Below, in pieces: positions 22,566-32,597 of a stretch of DNA of 64,000 nucleotides. The stretch lies in contig JASXTE010000016.1 of the NCBI GenBank assembly GCA_030280995.1, positions 10,770,001 through 10,834,000 of the forward strand. Direction: 5' to 3'. Under the pieces are notes generated by a model that did no database searches, was not told where the DNA came from, and saw only the letters and a program-made list of their open reading frames with translations. The translations under genes and the position numbers were made by a program. Position 1 is the first letter of the stretch; every line of letters starts with the position of its first letter. Source of the DNA: Hemileia vastatrix. Lineage: Eukaryota; Basidiomycota; Pucciniomycetes; Pucciniales; Zaghouaniaceae.

Positions 22566-23665
22566 AGGAGCGCATAGCTTGAACAATATCAGCTTCAACT
22601 GAGACTCAACTATGTTAGCTAAGTGTTAAAAGCAATGCACAGTATTTTTCTCACCAGTCCAAATATTTTTATTCTCCAAAACTATACTCAAAAGTGAAAA
22701 TTTGTGAAGGAGAACGAACAATTTTGCTTGCCAGTCTTAATTATGCAATATGCAAATCAATATTGAATATCCTTTTTTTTTGATACTGTTGATATAATAT
22801 TTTCAACAACAAATTAAGAATTAAGTAAACACTATTTTGTAATTCCAATAGATAAATAAGTTAATATAATAATTGCAAAACCAATGAGCTATTCGGAATG
22901 AAAATCTAAGTAAAATAGGCTAAGGTATAGCCATTTCAACCTGACATGTGATTTTCGCTAAGAAGTGCTATATCTTGCTCAAATTTCAAGCTACAATAAT
23001 AATTTCAAGGTATAGAAAGCTTCATATAGTGATTATGAATCCAACGAGCTAATCAGATTTAGAGTCTAAGTAATATTGGCTAAGTTATAGCCATTTCAAC
23101 AAAACATGTGGTTATCAATAAATGCCACATCTCACTAATTGTCATAACTTGACCAATTTTGATTTGATTTTAAATACAAATAGCTCATTGGATTTGGAAT
23201 CACTATATGAAGCTTTCTATATCTTGAAATTATTATTGTAGGTTGAAATTTGAGCAAGACATAGCACTTCTTAGCAAAAATCACATGTCAGGTTGAAATG
23301 GCTATACCTTAGCCAATTTTACTTAGATTTTCAATCTGAATAGCTCATTGGTTTTGCAATTATTATATTAACTTATTTATCTATTGGAATTACAAAATAG
23401 TGTTTACTTAATTCTTAATTTGTTGTTGAAAATATTATATCAACAGTATCAAAAAAAAGGATATTCAATATTGATTTGCATATTGCATAATTAAGACTGG
23501 CAAGCAAAATTGTTCGTTCTCCTTCACAAATTTTCACTTTTGAGTATAGTTTTGGAGAATAAAAATATTTGGACTGGTGAGAAAAATACTGTGCATTGCT
23601 TTTAACACTTAGCTAACATGGTGGAGTCTCAGTTGAAGCTGATATTGTTCAAGCTATGTGCTCCT

Positions 23666-23824
23666 TTACACCAGCTTCAACTCCAGTTGCCTTTCATGAT
23701 CATAATGGTGAGCAACTGTCACTGCATTGATTACTGGGCCACTTAGATCTAGTAATTTTGTCCTATTCTTCAATACATAGGGGAGGGGCATTGTTTTTGC
23801 ACATTTGTGCTTTGAGTAGGGATC
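23666..23824 (-). CDS. Mirror copy of the short open segment (right arm)
   Basis: Minus-strand copy of the 22407-22565 segment: DPYSKHKCAKTMPLPYVLKN, then RTKLLDLSGPVINAVTVAHH, same stop position. An ATG further upstream (23875) extends the frame through a Phe-rich stretch from the T tract, probably by chance. Function unknown. Confidence 0.3.
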   Translation of the reverse strand, partial: DPYSKHKCAKTMPLPYVLKNRTKLLDLSGPVINAVTVAHHYDHERQLELKLV

Positions 23825-24705
23825 TTGTGCCAAAAAAAAGAAAAACATGACATAGTGTCCTGTAAATGGTTTCATTTTATTGCATTCATTTATCTTTAAT
23901 AATTAAATGTTTCAGAGTAGGCTGAATTATGTTAAAATTTTTGTAGGACTTTGTAACCTGTGATGCAAACATAACATAATTTTCCCCTAGTACACATCAT
24001 AAAAACTGTGGTATAATCTGTCTTTTTTTCTTTTTTCAATCATTTCACTTTTTAATTGTTCATTTTTTCTCACCACATATTCACATCCAACTATTATTTC
24101 TAATATAAAACATTAAAGGAAAAATTTAAATACTTTCATTTTGTTCTTTAAGCCTTTTTTCAAATGGAATTAATCTCCATATTGTAAAGATGTAAGTAGA
24201 TACGTAGTTAAAATGCTTTTTGTGCTAAAGAACAAGCCAAGAAAGAAAAATGGTAAACATTTAGAGGAAAAACAAGAAAAAGAGGAATGAAAAAGTAAAA
24301 AAGAGGGAAGAAAACAATGTTACAATAAGCAATAAAGGGATAATTGAAAGAAGGGAGAAAGTGGATAAGAAATAATGTGGGTTTTTATAGACATTGAAAG
24401 GGGGGAATGGCTCAACCAGGGTCACTCCAAGGTATCAAGAAGAATCACAAGCAGGGCTTGAACAGGGAGGAAAAAAACAACTAGACATCTAGTTCACTCA
24501 TTTTTTCTCCTGTGTATTACATATTTCTTTAAAAGGATCTCTTAAATTCTTTCTACTTTTTTTATATATACCACACTTACAACATCTGTTATCACTGTCT
24601 TTTAAATTAGAGTGGCAGGTGCTTCTTTTAAAATTAGTATCTAGAAAGGAGAACCAGCCCATCTCGGACTGTATCTGTAGCTTAGTATTATAGAGCTTTA
24701 TTTCT

Positions 24706-24953
24706 GCACTGTCTGACCAAGTCCTGCTAGAGGACCCTTTTCTTCCAGATTTATTGCAAGTGTCTGGTCTTTCTTTAAATGAGAAGTTGGCTAACCATTC
24801 TAGCTTGACTAATTTACTCAAAGAGGATTTAAATATCCTCAAAGAAATTGATTTTAGCTCTCAAAATAAAGGTCTACCCTCAATAGACTTCTTCAAAGAT
24901 GAAGAGGACAATCAAATCAATATTGAAGCCATTAAATCAACTCTACCAATGTA
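24706..24953 (+). pseudogene. Gypsy family B relic, segment between protease and RT
   Basis: Aligns with 43386-43605 of the intact B copy: SGLSLNEKLANHSSLTNLLK, then ILKEIDFSSQNKGLPSIDFF and [14 protein letters not shown]. Similarity ends at about 24950, where the intact copy continues to RT. The rest of this relic is missing from the window. Confidence 0.75.
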
Positions 24954-26179
24954 GAAAGACTCTTACAGTTGCCTTTCTGTAAGCAGAATCCAAGGGAGTT
25001 GGAAAAACTGAAGAAAACCCTGTCCCTTTAAGTAAATAAAGAGTTCAAAATTATCTAAGCTACAACCTCTACTTGATTAGAAATGGACAATTAACTACTT
25101 TTTATTAATAGTGTTGAGATGTAGAATAAGTTTTCTTTATAAAGAGGTTGAAAAACACAACAGTGAAGCTGTATTTAGAAAAGTTATATAAATGATTGAA
25201 TAATATATTTTTATGAAGCTTTTATTTTAATGAAATTTAGTTTTTAAAATCTGATCCCTGGTAATGAGACCTTTAAATGGTACCTTATAAATTAATATTA
25301 ATGATGATGAGTGAATTTAATATATTGTTATGTAAAAGTGTTATATTTATAAGGGTAATACAATTTTATAATTTGTTATGAAAAATAGTTAATGATTGTT
25401 ATAAAATATGCATTGTTGTTATTGGTTATTGTATGATATATGTTGTTGTTATCAGGTTCTATTCTGTATAATTTTGAGTCTACAGGCTTTATATGCATAG
25501 TATGACATGTTCCCTACTTTCCCCAACCAGAGCATTAAGGAGCTCGTATGGACTTCTGGACTCAATTAGAACCTTTAAAATATTCATAAAAAATCTAGAA
25601 AAAAAACATATGAAAGAGCTACTTCTCCTTTATATTCCTTTCTTATTTTTTTTAGCTTGCACAGCCTTATTCACCTAGTAAAAAATTATCAAAGTTAAGC
25701 AAATTATAAAAAATAAAAAACAATTAAAAATACTTTATAAAGTTGTTAAAAATGGTAGAAAAATAGTTAAAATCTCAAAAAAATTCCCAAAGATTTTTGA
25801 GACACCTGAATTGATTTTCCATGCACTTTTAAACCTATACTATCATTTCCTGCCTCATAATTATTTATTATATCTTGACCCATAAAATCAACCCTTTTTA
25901 ACCACTTTTAATACTTAATTTATTTAATTTAACCATTTTAAAATTAGATTGGACTTTCCAAACTCAATAATATTCACCAAAAATCCTTTATAATAAGTTT
26001 GAGTTCCATACTAAATTTTTGACTACCCTATCCTCCCTCCAATGAAGAATGTCCCCATTCTTTTAAATTTGCATATTTGATCAATAAAATATTCATCCTC
26101 TCTTTATCCTATTCAACCATACACCTTCACTAGTCCTGAAAAACTTCAACTTTATTTTAAAATCAATTTCATCATCAAT
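24954..26179. other. AT-rich stretch without recognised genes
   Basis: No ORF with a recognisable family and no repeat matched to other parts of the window. Confidence 0.4.
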
Positions 26180-26551
26180 ATGTCATCAAAAGACCTTTCT
26201 GTCCCATGTGAATTTTGCACCAAATACCAGGTTCCTTGTCTAATTTCTAACCCTGGTCTTCCAGGAAGAACTGCCTGTGATCTTTGCAGGCTTAAAGAAA
26301 TTAAGTGTAATAGTCCAATTATACCTTCCAGAACAAATGTCTATACTGGACAAGCCACTCTTCCTGATCCTACTGTTCCCAAAAAGATATTCTCAAAAAT
26401 ACCCACCTTTTGTAATATAATGGCCAAAACAGCTTCTTCTTCTAAAGCTCCCAATCCTGAGATTCCTCCTCCATCTCAAGATCCCAATCCTATTATGCCA
26501 GTTTCTCCATTCAGTTTTCCTGAAACATTATTACCTGGCTCAAAAGTTTAG
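26180..26551 (+). CDS. Small Zn2Cys6 (Gal4-type) cluster protein
   Basis: A 123-residue ORF. Residues 11-44 hold six Cys spaced C-x2-C-x6-C-x12-C-x2-C-x6-C (CEFCTKYQVPC ... CDLCRLKEIKC), exactly the fungal binuclear zinc cluster spacing, with Lys/Arg near the second half. The rest is Pro/Ser-rich. Such clusters bind DNA in fungal transcription factors. The antisense gene of gypsy B (47505-48414) has identical spacing, so this may be a degraded or captured relative. A second open segment in the same frame (26630-26857) could be a downstream exon. The family assignment is firm for the motif; expression and role are unknown. Confidence 0.6.
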   Translation: MSSKDLSVPCEFCTKYQVPCLISNPGLPGRTACDLCRLKEIKCNSPIIPSRTNVYTGQATLPDPTVPKKIFSKIPTFCNIMAKTASSSKAPNPEIPPPSQDPNPIMPVSPFSFPETLLPGSKV

Positions 26552-26629
26552 TCTTTTAATTTTAATTTAATAATTATCCTACTAATTCCAAATCCAACTA
26601 CTATGTCTTCCAACTCCTAAGCTATTTAA

Positions 26630-26857
26630 ATCACCAATACAGATGACTTTGGCCAGGTTCACAATGATTACATAAATAATTATTCAAAATTTCATAGATA
26701 TCACTTTCTTAACTTTTGTGATGATATGAAGAATACATTTTTAACTTATTTTCAAGAAACTCCTTTTAATAATACTGAAGATTTAAGGAAGAGAAGAATT
26801 TTAATGCAAAGCTTTGATAATGATGTTGCAAGATTCCAAAGGGATTATTTATTTTGA
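26630..26857 (+). CDS. Possible second exon of the Zn2Cys6 gene
   Basis: Open from after TAA 26627 to TGA 26855 without an ATG at its start. It gives a helical-looking sequence with HRYHFLNFCDDMKNTF and DLRKRRILMQSFDNDVARFQ. An acceptor-like AATACAG precedes 26643. Its length and a few residues (aromatic/basic start, single Cys, charged helix to the stop) recall exon 2 of the antisense gene at 47810-47505, but I could not find a convincing donor that keeps the frame. Confidence 0.25.
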   Translation: MTNTDDFGQVHNDYINNYSKFHRYHFLNFCDDMKNTFLTYFQETPFNNTEDLRKRRILMQSFDNDVARFQRDYLF

Positions 26858-27416
26858 CTATCTTCTCTTCTTTAAAATTTTAATACTTTGATTTTTTATT
26901 TTTTTAGTGCTTTTGATCATTATTTTCTGGTTGATTTTGATTATTTTTATTCCTCAGATAATCATCATATTTTGAAATAAAATATTTTAAAAACCGTATT
27001 TGCCTTGTGATGATTCCACTTCTGAGAGCAAGGTTTGAATCCCTTCAGACTCTCCTCTACAAGTCTCCATTTTTTTTCACAGCATGAGAGAGCGGGGCTC
27101 CCTGATGAGATGAATAATTTTGATTCCATTCCCATTGGGTTTCCCCCTGAGCCAAATACTATGATTCCATTCTTGCCATAAGTTCCTCAAAGCTTCCACC
27201 TAAATAGTCTGCCAAAGAGACCCACCTAATCCAAATCCTATCCTTTTTCTATGATTCAGCATCACAACATTCAAAAAAATTTCTAATACTTTAAAATAAC
27301 TCCTATTCTTATAATAAATCATAATTTTCCAGACATTTTAGCACCTATATTTTTGACTTTTAAAAATCTTAATAAATAACCTTTAAAATCTCCATCTGTC
27401 CAAATGAGTAGGTACC
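26858..27416. other. AT-rich stretch without recognised genes
   Basis: Two similar phrases, GATTCCATTCCCATTGGG and ATGATTCCATTCTTGCC, lie at about 27130-27175. Nothing else recognised. Confidence 0.35.
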
Positions 27417-28687
27417 TGTCAGCCAAGGTGCACCAGGAGTCCAGTAAATGTTATAATATTTAATTGGACTTCAAAATGGAAAAATATTTATTTATATTAT
27501 GTATGTAAATTAAGATTATATTAAACAATAAAATTACATAACCAACTCATCATAATAAATTAATGTTAGATTTATATGAATTTTATTACTATATAAAATG
27601 TATATACAATTAAATAAATAAATAATACATTATATTCTAAAAAGTATGAGTGATTTTTAATGTATTTAATAATCATAAATTATTAATTAATTAATATTAT
27701 ATTATATTATAATTATAAGTTATAAATTTAAATAAATAAATAATTAATTATAATTATTAAATAAGTTTATACATATCTTTTAATCCATATATATTGGGCA
27801 CTTTTTCAGCCCTTAATTGTGTCAGAAAAATTATTAATTAAATTAAAACACTTACTTAATAGAAAATATTAAATTTTTTACTTTAAATTAGTAATAACAT
27901 TAAATTAATTATTTTTTTGACTCAAAATAGTTATTACATTGATAATGTAGTTTAAAGAAATTATTTCTTCATGTTTTATACTAAATTAATTACTTACATA
28001 ACAATTTTGCATAAAAAAATTGTATACTTTTTGTTTCACTTAAAAATGACTATTTTCCTTAATCATTTAAGAAACTTGTTTTAAGTTAAAACTGGTTACA
28101 ATCTTTTTGTTTCAAAATAATTTAACTTCCCACTTAATTTTGTTGCAGTGTCTTGGTTTTAATTGGTGGTAAATGGGCTCATACTCATGTTTTTAATTAC
28201 TTGTTTCAGCTTCAATAGTATTTTCTTGTTACATTAATTTTATTTTGTTTTATCTTAATTTTAATATTGTATATACATTTTTATGGCGCTTCAGAGGGCC
28301 CTTTGCCTATATAAGGACATTGGGTAATCCCCTGAAGCCCCATCATTTACATTACTAATCTTACATTACACTTTATTATTTTAATAAATAAAAAACTTAT
28401 ACTACACAAATAAATTATATTTCAGTAACTACCCTTTAGTTAATTACAAGTATTATATAGTTAGTAGCTTGCCTTAAGAGATTTTTTTAATATTATCTGA
28501 TTGTTGTGTTTAAGCAGAGAGAAAAAAAGAAAGTACTTACAAAGGTCATAATAAATCCAATATCCATTACAAGTCTCTTAAAAACTCCTATTTGTTGTTT
28601 CTTCCTTTCATTCCCCCTTTTAAATCTTCTTTGTATTCTTCTTCTTCTTCTTCTTCTTCCTCATCCTTTTCCTACCTTTTCTAGAAA
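27417..28687 (+). repeat. Gypsy C 5' LTR
   Basis: 1271 bp, TGTCAGCCAAGG to TTCTAGAAA (GACA expected at the end, one base changed). TATATAAGG at 28308-28316 is a core-promoter candidate and AATAAATAAA follows at about 28383. A (TTC)n stretch lies near the end (28636-28660). Confidence 0.85.
28308..28316 (+). promoter_or_regulatory. TATA box candidate in the C LTR
   Basis: TATATAAGG followed by ACATTGGGTAATC; the same block occurs in the other two C LTRs (about 4633 and 55003), indicating selection or common descent of the promoter core. Confidence 0.5.
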
Positions 28688-29429
28688 AATGGCTGATAAT
28701 TGGAGACCCTTCCAGACAATGTTGACTTTGGCGATTGGAGAAATTACTGACGCACAGACTAACTTGTGTTGGTGAAACCAAATTTTGACATAAATGTGAA
28801 TCAAACCAGGGTCCTTCTATAACGGGCTCTATACTCAATATAATTATATATTTTGTAGTGATTTTTTAATCACTTTATTTAGTCTAACTTTGCACCTCAC
28901 ACTTATAATATTAATTTTTTAATGCAATAACATTGCCTTAGCTATTTTTGCTGAGAAACTGAGTGTAAGTGATCAATTTTTTATTATTTTATTCTCCTAG
29001 TTGACAATAATTGAGGAACCCTCTTAGTCCTAGAAGATCACTATTGTTTGATTAATTATTAAATTAATTTTTCTTTAAATCTTGATATTATTGGTTTGCA
29101 ATAATAGTACTCTGTGCTTAGTCCCAATCATTGCCAATTAAATTTGGTATTATTATTATTGGTCAATACTTTATTATTTGTCCCAATTTAATAATTAGTG
29201 GTTATTTTAAAATCACATTATATACATTAAATTAATTTTGAATTATTGTTTTATATTATAAATAATAATCTTAATTTTTTTTGTATATTCAATTATTTTT
29301 ATATTCAACTACTATTGATAATTATATTTTCATTCTTATTTTTTGAAATATTAAAATATACCACTTTTAAAGAAAATTGGTTCATTCTTGTTGACCAACT
29401 TGATTTTTTTTTCTTCTTCATAAGATATC
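28688..29429. other. Leader region of gypsy C
   Basis: AT-rich untranslated stretch between the LTR and the first ORF. The first bases (AATGGCTGATAATTGG) would be the primer site; I cannot match them to a tRNA. Confidence 0.45.
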
Positions 29430-30113
29430 ATGTCTAGTAATTTGACTGAAAGCATGGATAACTAAAATGTGGATGAGATTGAAGTAGAATGTGAGGTTGA
29501 CTCTGTAAGTTCTTCTAAATTGACTTACAAAAATTCTTCTGCTAATAAAACACCATCCAATTCTTCAGGACTTGGAAATTTCAGGAGGTGTGGTAAACCC
29601 CCCTCCCCCAAAAAATCTGAAAAAAGCCAAGCCTCACATAAATATGTACAATCCTTTAAAGGGCATAAAGATAAAAAAGATTCCTATGTCAATGCAAGTA
29701 AGCAACTTATCCAGCCACATAAAGCAACTAAGGGCAGACAGTATGAGGTACAAGGCAAAGGTAGACACCCTATGGGGGGAAATGCAGGAGCTTTTAGCTC
29801 ACAGAAAGGCTCAACATCCTCCCTTACCAACCTCCCAGAATCAGCCACAGTCCCATCAAAACCTCAGCTCTTCCCAACAAAATACAAATACTCTGGAGGT
29901 GGAACAGTGGAAGTGGGACTATCTCATGAGCCACTACCAGCAGAATGTACAGCCTCAACCAGCTCATCACCCTGGCCCAACCAGGAAACAAACTTACCAT
30001 CAACCCTCTCAGGCCCATTCTTATCAGGGAGTCAGAAAAAAGAAAGCACAGGGGAACTTTCCTCCCTTACAATGGTGAGTAACTTTTTTGATAAGAATGT
30101 TGGTATTTATTAA
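29430..30113 (+). pseudogene. Gypsy C ORF1 (frame overlapping ORF2)
   Basis: From ATG 29430 (MSSNLTESMDN, then TAA 29463), reopening to 30113. Ser/Lys/Pro-rich, low complexity: SSKLTYKNSSANKTPSN, then KSEKSQASHKYVQSFKGHKD. It corresponds in position and frame relation to ORF1 of element A (34688-34969). The first part may be the true N-terminus of Gag, with ORF2 reached by a +1 shift. Downstream of about 29570 this frame probably only shadows ORF2. Confidence 0.4.
29572..30078 (+). CDS. Gypsy C ORF2, Gag-like N-terminal protein
   Basis: 168 residues. N-terminus with Pro and Lys, a heptad-like helical segment in the middle (MQVSNLSSHIKQLRADSMRY and VDTLWGEMQELLAH), then a Gln/Pro-rich part and a basic tail ending in Trp. 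It is homologous to ORF2 of element A: both have KWD(W/Y)...Y(N/Q)(N/Q), a His-Ser/Pro-Tyr-x-Gly motif, a basic tail and a final Trp directly before TGA. The TGG-TGA end overlaps a GTGAGT sequence in both. Role is probably Gag assembly; this is inference from position. Confidence 0.5.
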   Translation: MEISGGVVNPPPPKNLKKAKPHINMYNPLKGIKIKKIPMSMQVSNLSSHIKQLRADSMRYKAKVDTLWGEMQELLAHRKAQHPPLPTSQNQPQSHQNLSSSQQNTNTLEVEQWKWDYLMSHYQQNVQPQPAHHPGPTRKQTYHQPSQAHSYQGVRKKKAQGNFPPLQW

Positions 30114-30134
30114 AATAAATCTTCTTCTACAGGT

Positions 30135-32597
30135 AATAATGTTGAGAATGGTGAAAGAACTTTTAAACCTATTAAGAGACAGCTTCCTGTTATAAGTAGC
30201 CCAGATGATGTTCTAAGTAAATTTTCATTTGATGAACCATTACATTTATCTTCTACTTCTTTGGTTAATACTTCTCTTGAAATCAAAAATGATTCTGTTG
30301 CCCCTGAGATTTATGTTTTTCTTGAAAAAACTTCTGAGGAAATATTGAAAGATTCTCCTGATTTTAGTATTGTGAAAGACAAAATTTTGAGAGATTTGTT
30401 AAAGCATGAAAATGACAGATTGAATAATTTGCACTTACATTATAAAGTGAGTTCTTCTGTACAAGATACAGCTTATTTTAGATTAAAGGACACCTTAAAT
30501 AATTTAACTGCCCAACAAAAAAAATTAAAAAAAGACCATAAGGCGCTTTTAGATAAGAATTTTAATTTACATAAACTTATTAATGAATTAAAACCCCTTA
30601 TAGATGAGAATGCTTCATTAAGACATGAAAATACATCCTTAAATGATGAATTGAAAACATTAAAAAATGATTTCTAGGCTTTGAGTAATAAATTCTCGGT
30701 CCTTGAAGACAGAAATGTTTTATCTCTTGCAAAGATTAATGATCAAATTTCTGAAATTCCTAGGTTGAGAAATTATTTATTTAATCTTGAAAGAAAATTC
30801 TCTACTTTACCTCCTATTCCTGATGAAAATTATGGTGAAATTGAATTTACTGCCCATTAGTCCACCAAAAATAAGGGTAAACAACCTGAGCAGAGTAAAT
30901 CTTACTTTTCTTTAACTGTTCCCAGTAAAAATCCTGAAAATTTATCTATTACTTCTTCTGTGGACCACAAAATTTTTTCCAATACTCATCATGAGCCAGC
31001 TGTTTCTGTGGATAATGAAATTTCTGAAAACCTTTCCAGGCTTCAGGAATTAATTAACATGAATAATTCTAAAGTTTACCATCCAAGTAGCCATGAAAAT
31101 TGGCCTAAACTTGATCAATATCCCTCCTTTGATGGTGATTCTTCATCTGACTGGCAGCATTTTATTCAAAAAATTGATAATTTAAAAAATTCTTATAAAT
31201 CGACAGATAAAGAAATAGTCTCTAAGTTGATTTCTTTATTCTCCAATGTTGACCTGATGTGGTATGAGTCTGTCTTATTAGACAATCATCAATATACTTG
31301 GAATGAGTGGAAAACATTAATTGAGAATCAATTTGGTGGATCAAAAATCAGATTGGCACAGTGGAGATTATATGAGAATGCTAAATATACATCCTCCTCT
31401 TCTGAAAAACCTATTGTTTTTCTCATGAAAATAAAAAAAATTCTTAGAGCTATGGATCCAAAAATGGATTATGATATTTGGAGGGACAAAATACTCTATA
31501 AATTGCCAAACTCTGTGAGAGATTTGATTGTAGCTAGGACTGAGCATGTGAGAGAAAACTCTTCTTTTATTAATATCTGTAATGAGGTATTACTCAACCA
31601 CAAATATGAACCAAGAAATTATCCCTTAAAGCCTTCCCATCACCAAATCATATCTTCATCAAATCTTCCAGAAAAAACTGGTAAGCCCTCTGCTCCTGTT
31701 GCAACAAGGAAATATGCAACAAATACTTGTTATAAATGTAAAAAATATTTGCACAAAGGACATTTTTGTGACAAGAAAATTCATCTTGTTTAAAAGACTG
31801 AAGATCCTGAAAATACTACAGTTGACCTTGATGATTCCTCAAGTGACTGTGATAATAATATCTCTTATGAAAATGATTCCCTTAATGATGTTTTAATTTT
31901 GGAACAATATTTAAAATATTTAAATAATTTATCTGAAATTTTTAACTTGGATATATCTTCAGCAGAGAATGCTTATATTATAAAAGATATTACTGACAGT
32001 TGAATATTAATCTCCCCCTTGAAAGCACCAGTTATCATTAATGGTAAAAATGTTAAAGTTGTTATTGACTCTGGTGCTGGAGGTAGTGTAGTGTCTGAAA
32101 AAGCACTTGCTTCAGTAGATAATAACTATCAGAATAAATTATTACCTATCACATCTGAAAAATGAAGAGGTCAAGGTTCCGATTTATGTCCCATTTGCAA
32201 GTACAAAACTACTGTATTATTTAAATATAATGGTGACTTTTTCAGAGCTGTTTGTGATTTTTTTGTGATGAAAAATAATAACTTAGGCAATTGGTTTGTT
32301 ATGGGAAATGACATTTTAGCCATTTTTGATATCAAATTGGATCCAGAAAACAATTGTTTCACATTGGGCATGAATGGAAGAAGAAAATTTAAACTTTCTC
32401 CTTCTAAAAAACCTTCTGCACACCTGTTAAAATCTTTTAATACATTGATTCAGTGTAAAGGAAGATCAACAGAAGAAATGGATAATTTATTGTCTGAAAT
32501 AAATACTGCTTCATTTGGAGATCAGTTAACTGGTGAACAGAAGGATTCTATAATTTCTTTAATTACATCTTTCCCTATGGCTTTTTCTCATGGATCT
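30135..32597 (+). pseudogene. Gypsy C gag-pol, first part (Gag, protease, start of RT)
   Basis: Frame with several stops (for example TAG 30675, TGA 32163). A coiled-coil region (30261-30677) precedes a Gag domain at 30960-31793 with NWPKLDQYPSFDGD, KWYESVLL-like DLMWYESVLLDNHQYTWNEW and QFGGSKIRLAQWRLYENAKY, ending in a zinc knuckle CYKCKKYLHKGHFC. The protease motif VVIDSGAGGSVVS is at about 32059-32097, and IGND-like VMGNDILAIFDIKLDPENN follows. TGA 32163 corresponds to Trp (TGG) in element A. Coding stops at 32597, where element A was inserted after FSHGS. Confidence 0.85.

Larger units (their letters stand above)
22400..23831. repeat. Near-perfect 1.43-kb inverted repeat (arms about 716 bp)
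   Basis: The left arm starts GGCAGGAGATCCCTACTC at 22400; the right arm ends GAGTAGGGATCTTGTGCC at 23831. The centre is at about 23115 with practically no spacer. More than 280 bp inside each arm look identical (for example 22610-22880 against 23350-23620). The outer 200 bp differ at a handful of sites, and the innermost ~90 bp are clearly diverged. Each arm holds the same short open segment. T and A tracts border the arms, continuing the symmetry, so no target duplication can be seen. Transcription through it would give a long hairpin RNA. Confidence 0.9.
21708..24514. mobile_element. E2: TIR element of 2.8 kb with TAT duplication
   Basis: Left end CATAGGAGAAAAAATTAG followed by TGAACTAGATGTGTAGTTG. 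The right end reversed reads CACAGGAGAAAAAATGAG followed by TGAACTAGATGTCTAGTTG. Inverted repeats extend about 45 bp. Direct TAT triplets flank it. Termini match E1 (10862-13030) and the single end at 56601. The interior carries a decayed minus-strand coding segment (21995-22295) and a 1.43-kb inverted repeat. No transposase motif recognised. Confidence 0.65.
20673..24705. mobile_element. 4-kb insertion in the B relic, outer part unclassified
   Basis: The B relic stops near AAACAACCTG and resumes near CTGACCAAGTCCTGCTAGAGG at 24706, as judged against 43360-43395 of the intact B copy. Possible 4-bp repeat CTGT at the joints. I see no terminal repeats for the outer sequence. 20673-21707 is a purine-rich, ORF-poor stretch I cannot assign, and 24515-24705 likewise. 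The centre is element E2. Confidence 0.5.

Noticed and set aside
28506..28775. ORFs across the end of the C LTR
   Set aside because: They span the LTR boundary and a TTC repeat; the other C LTRs do not keep the frame.
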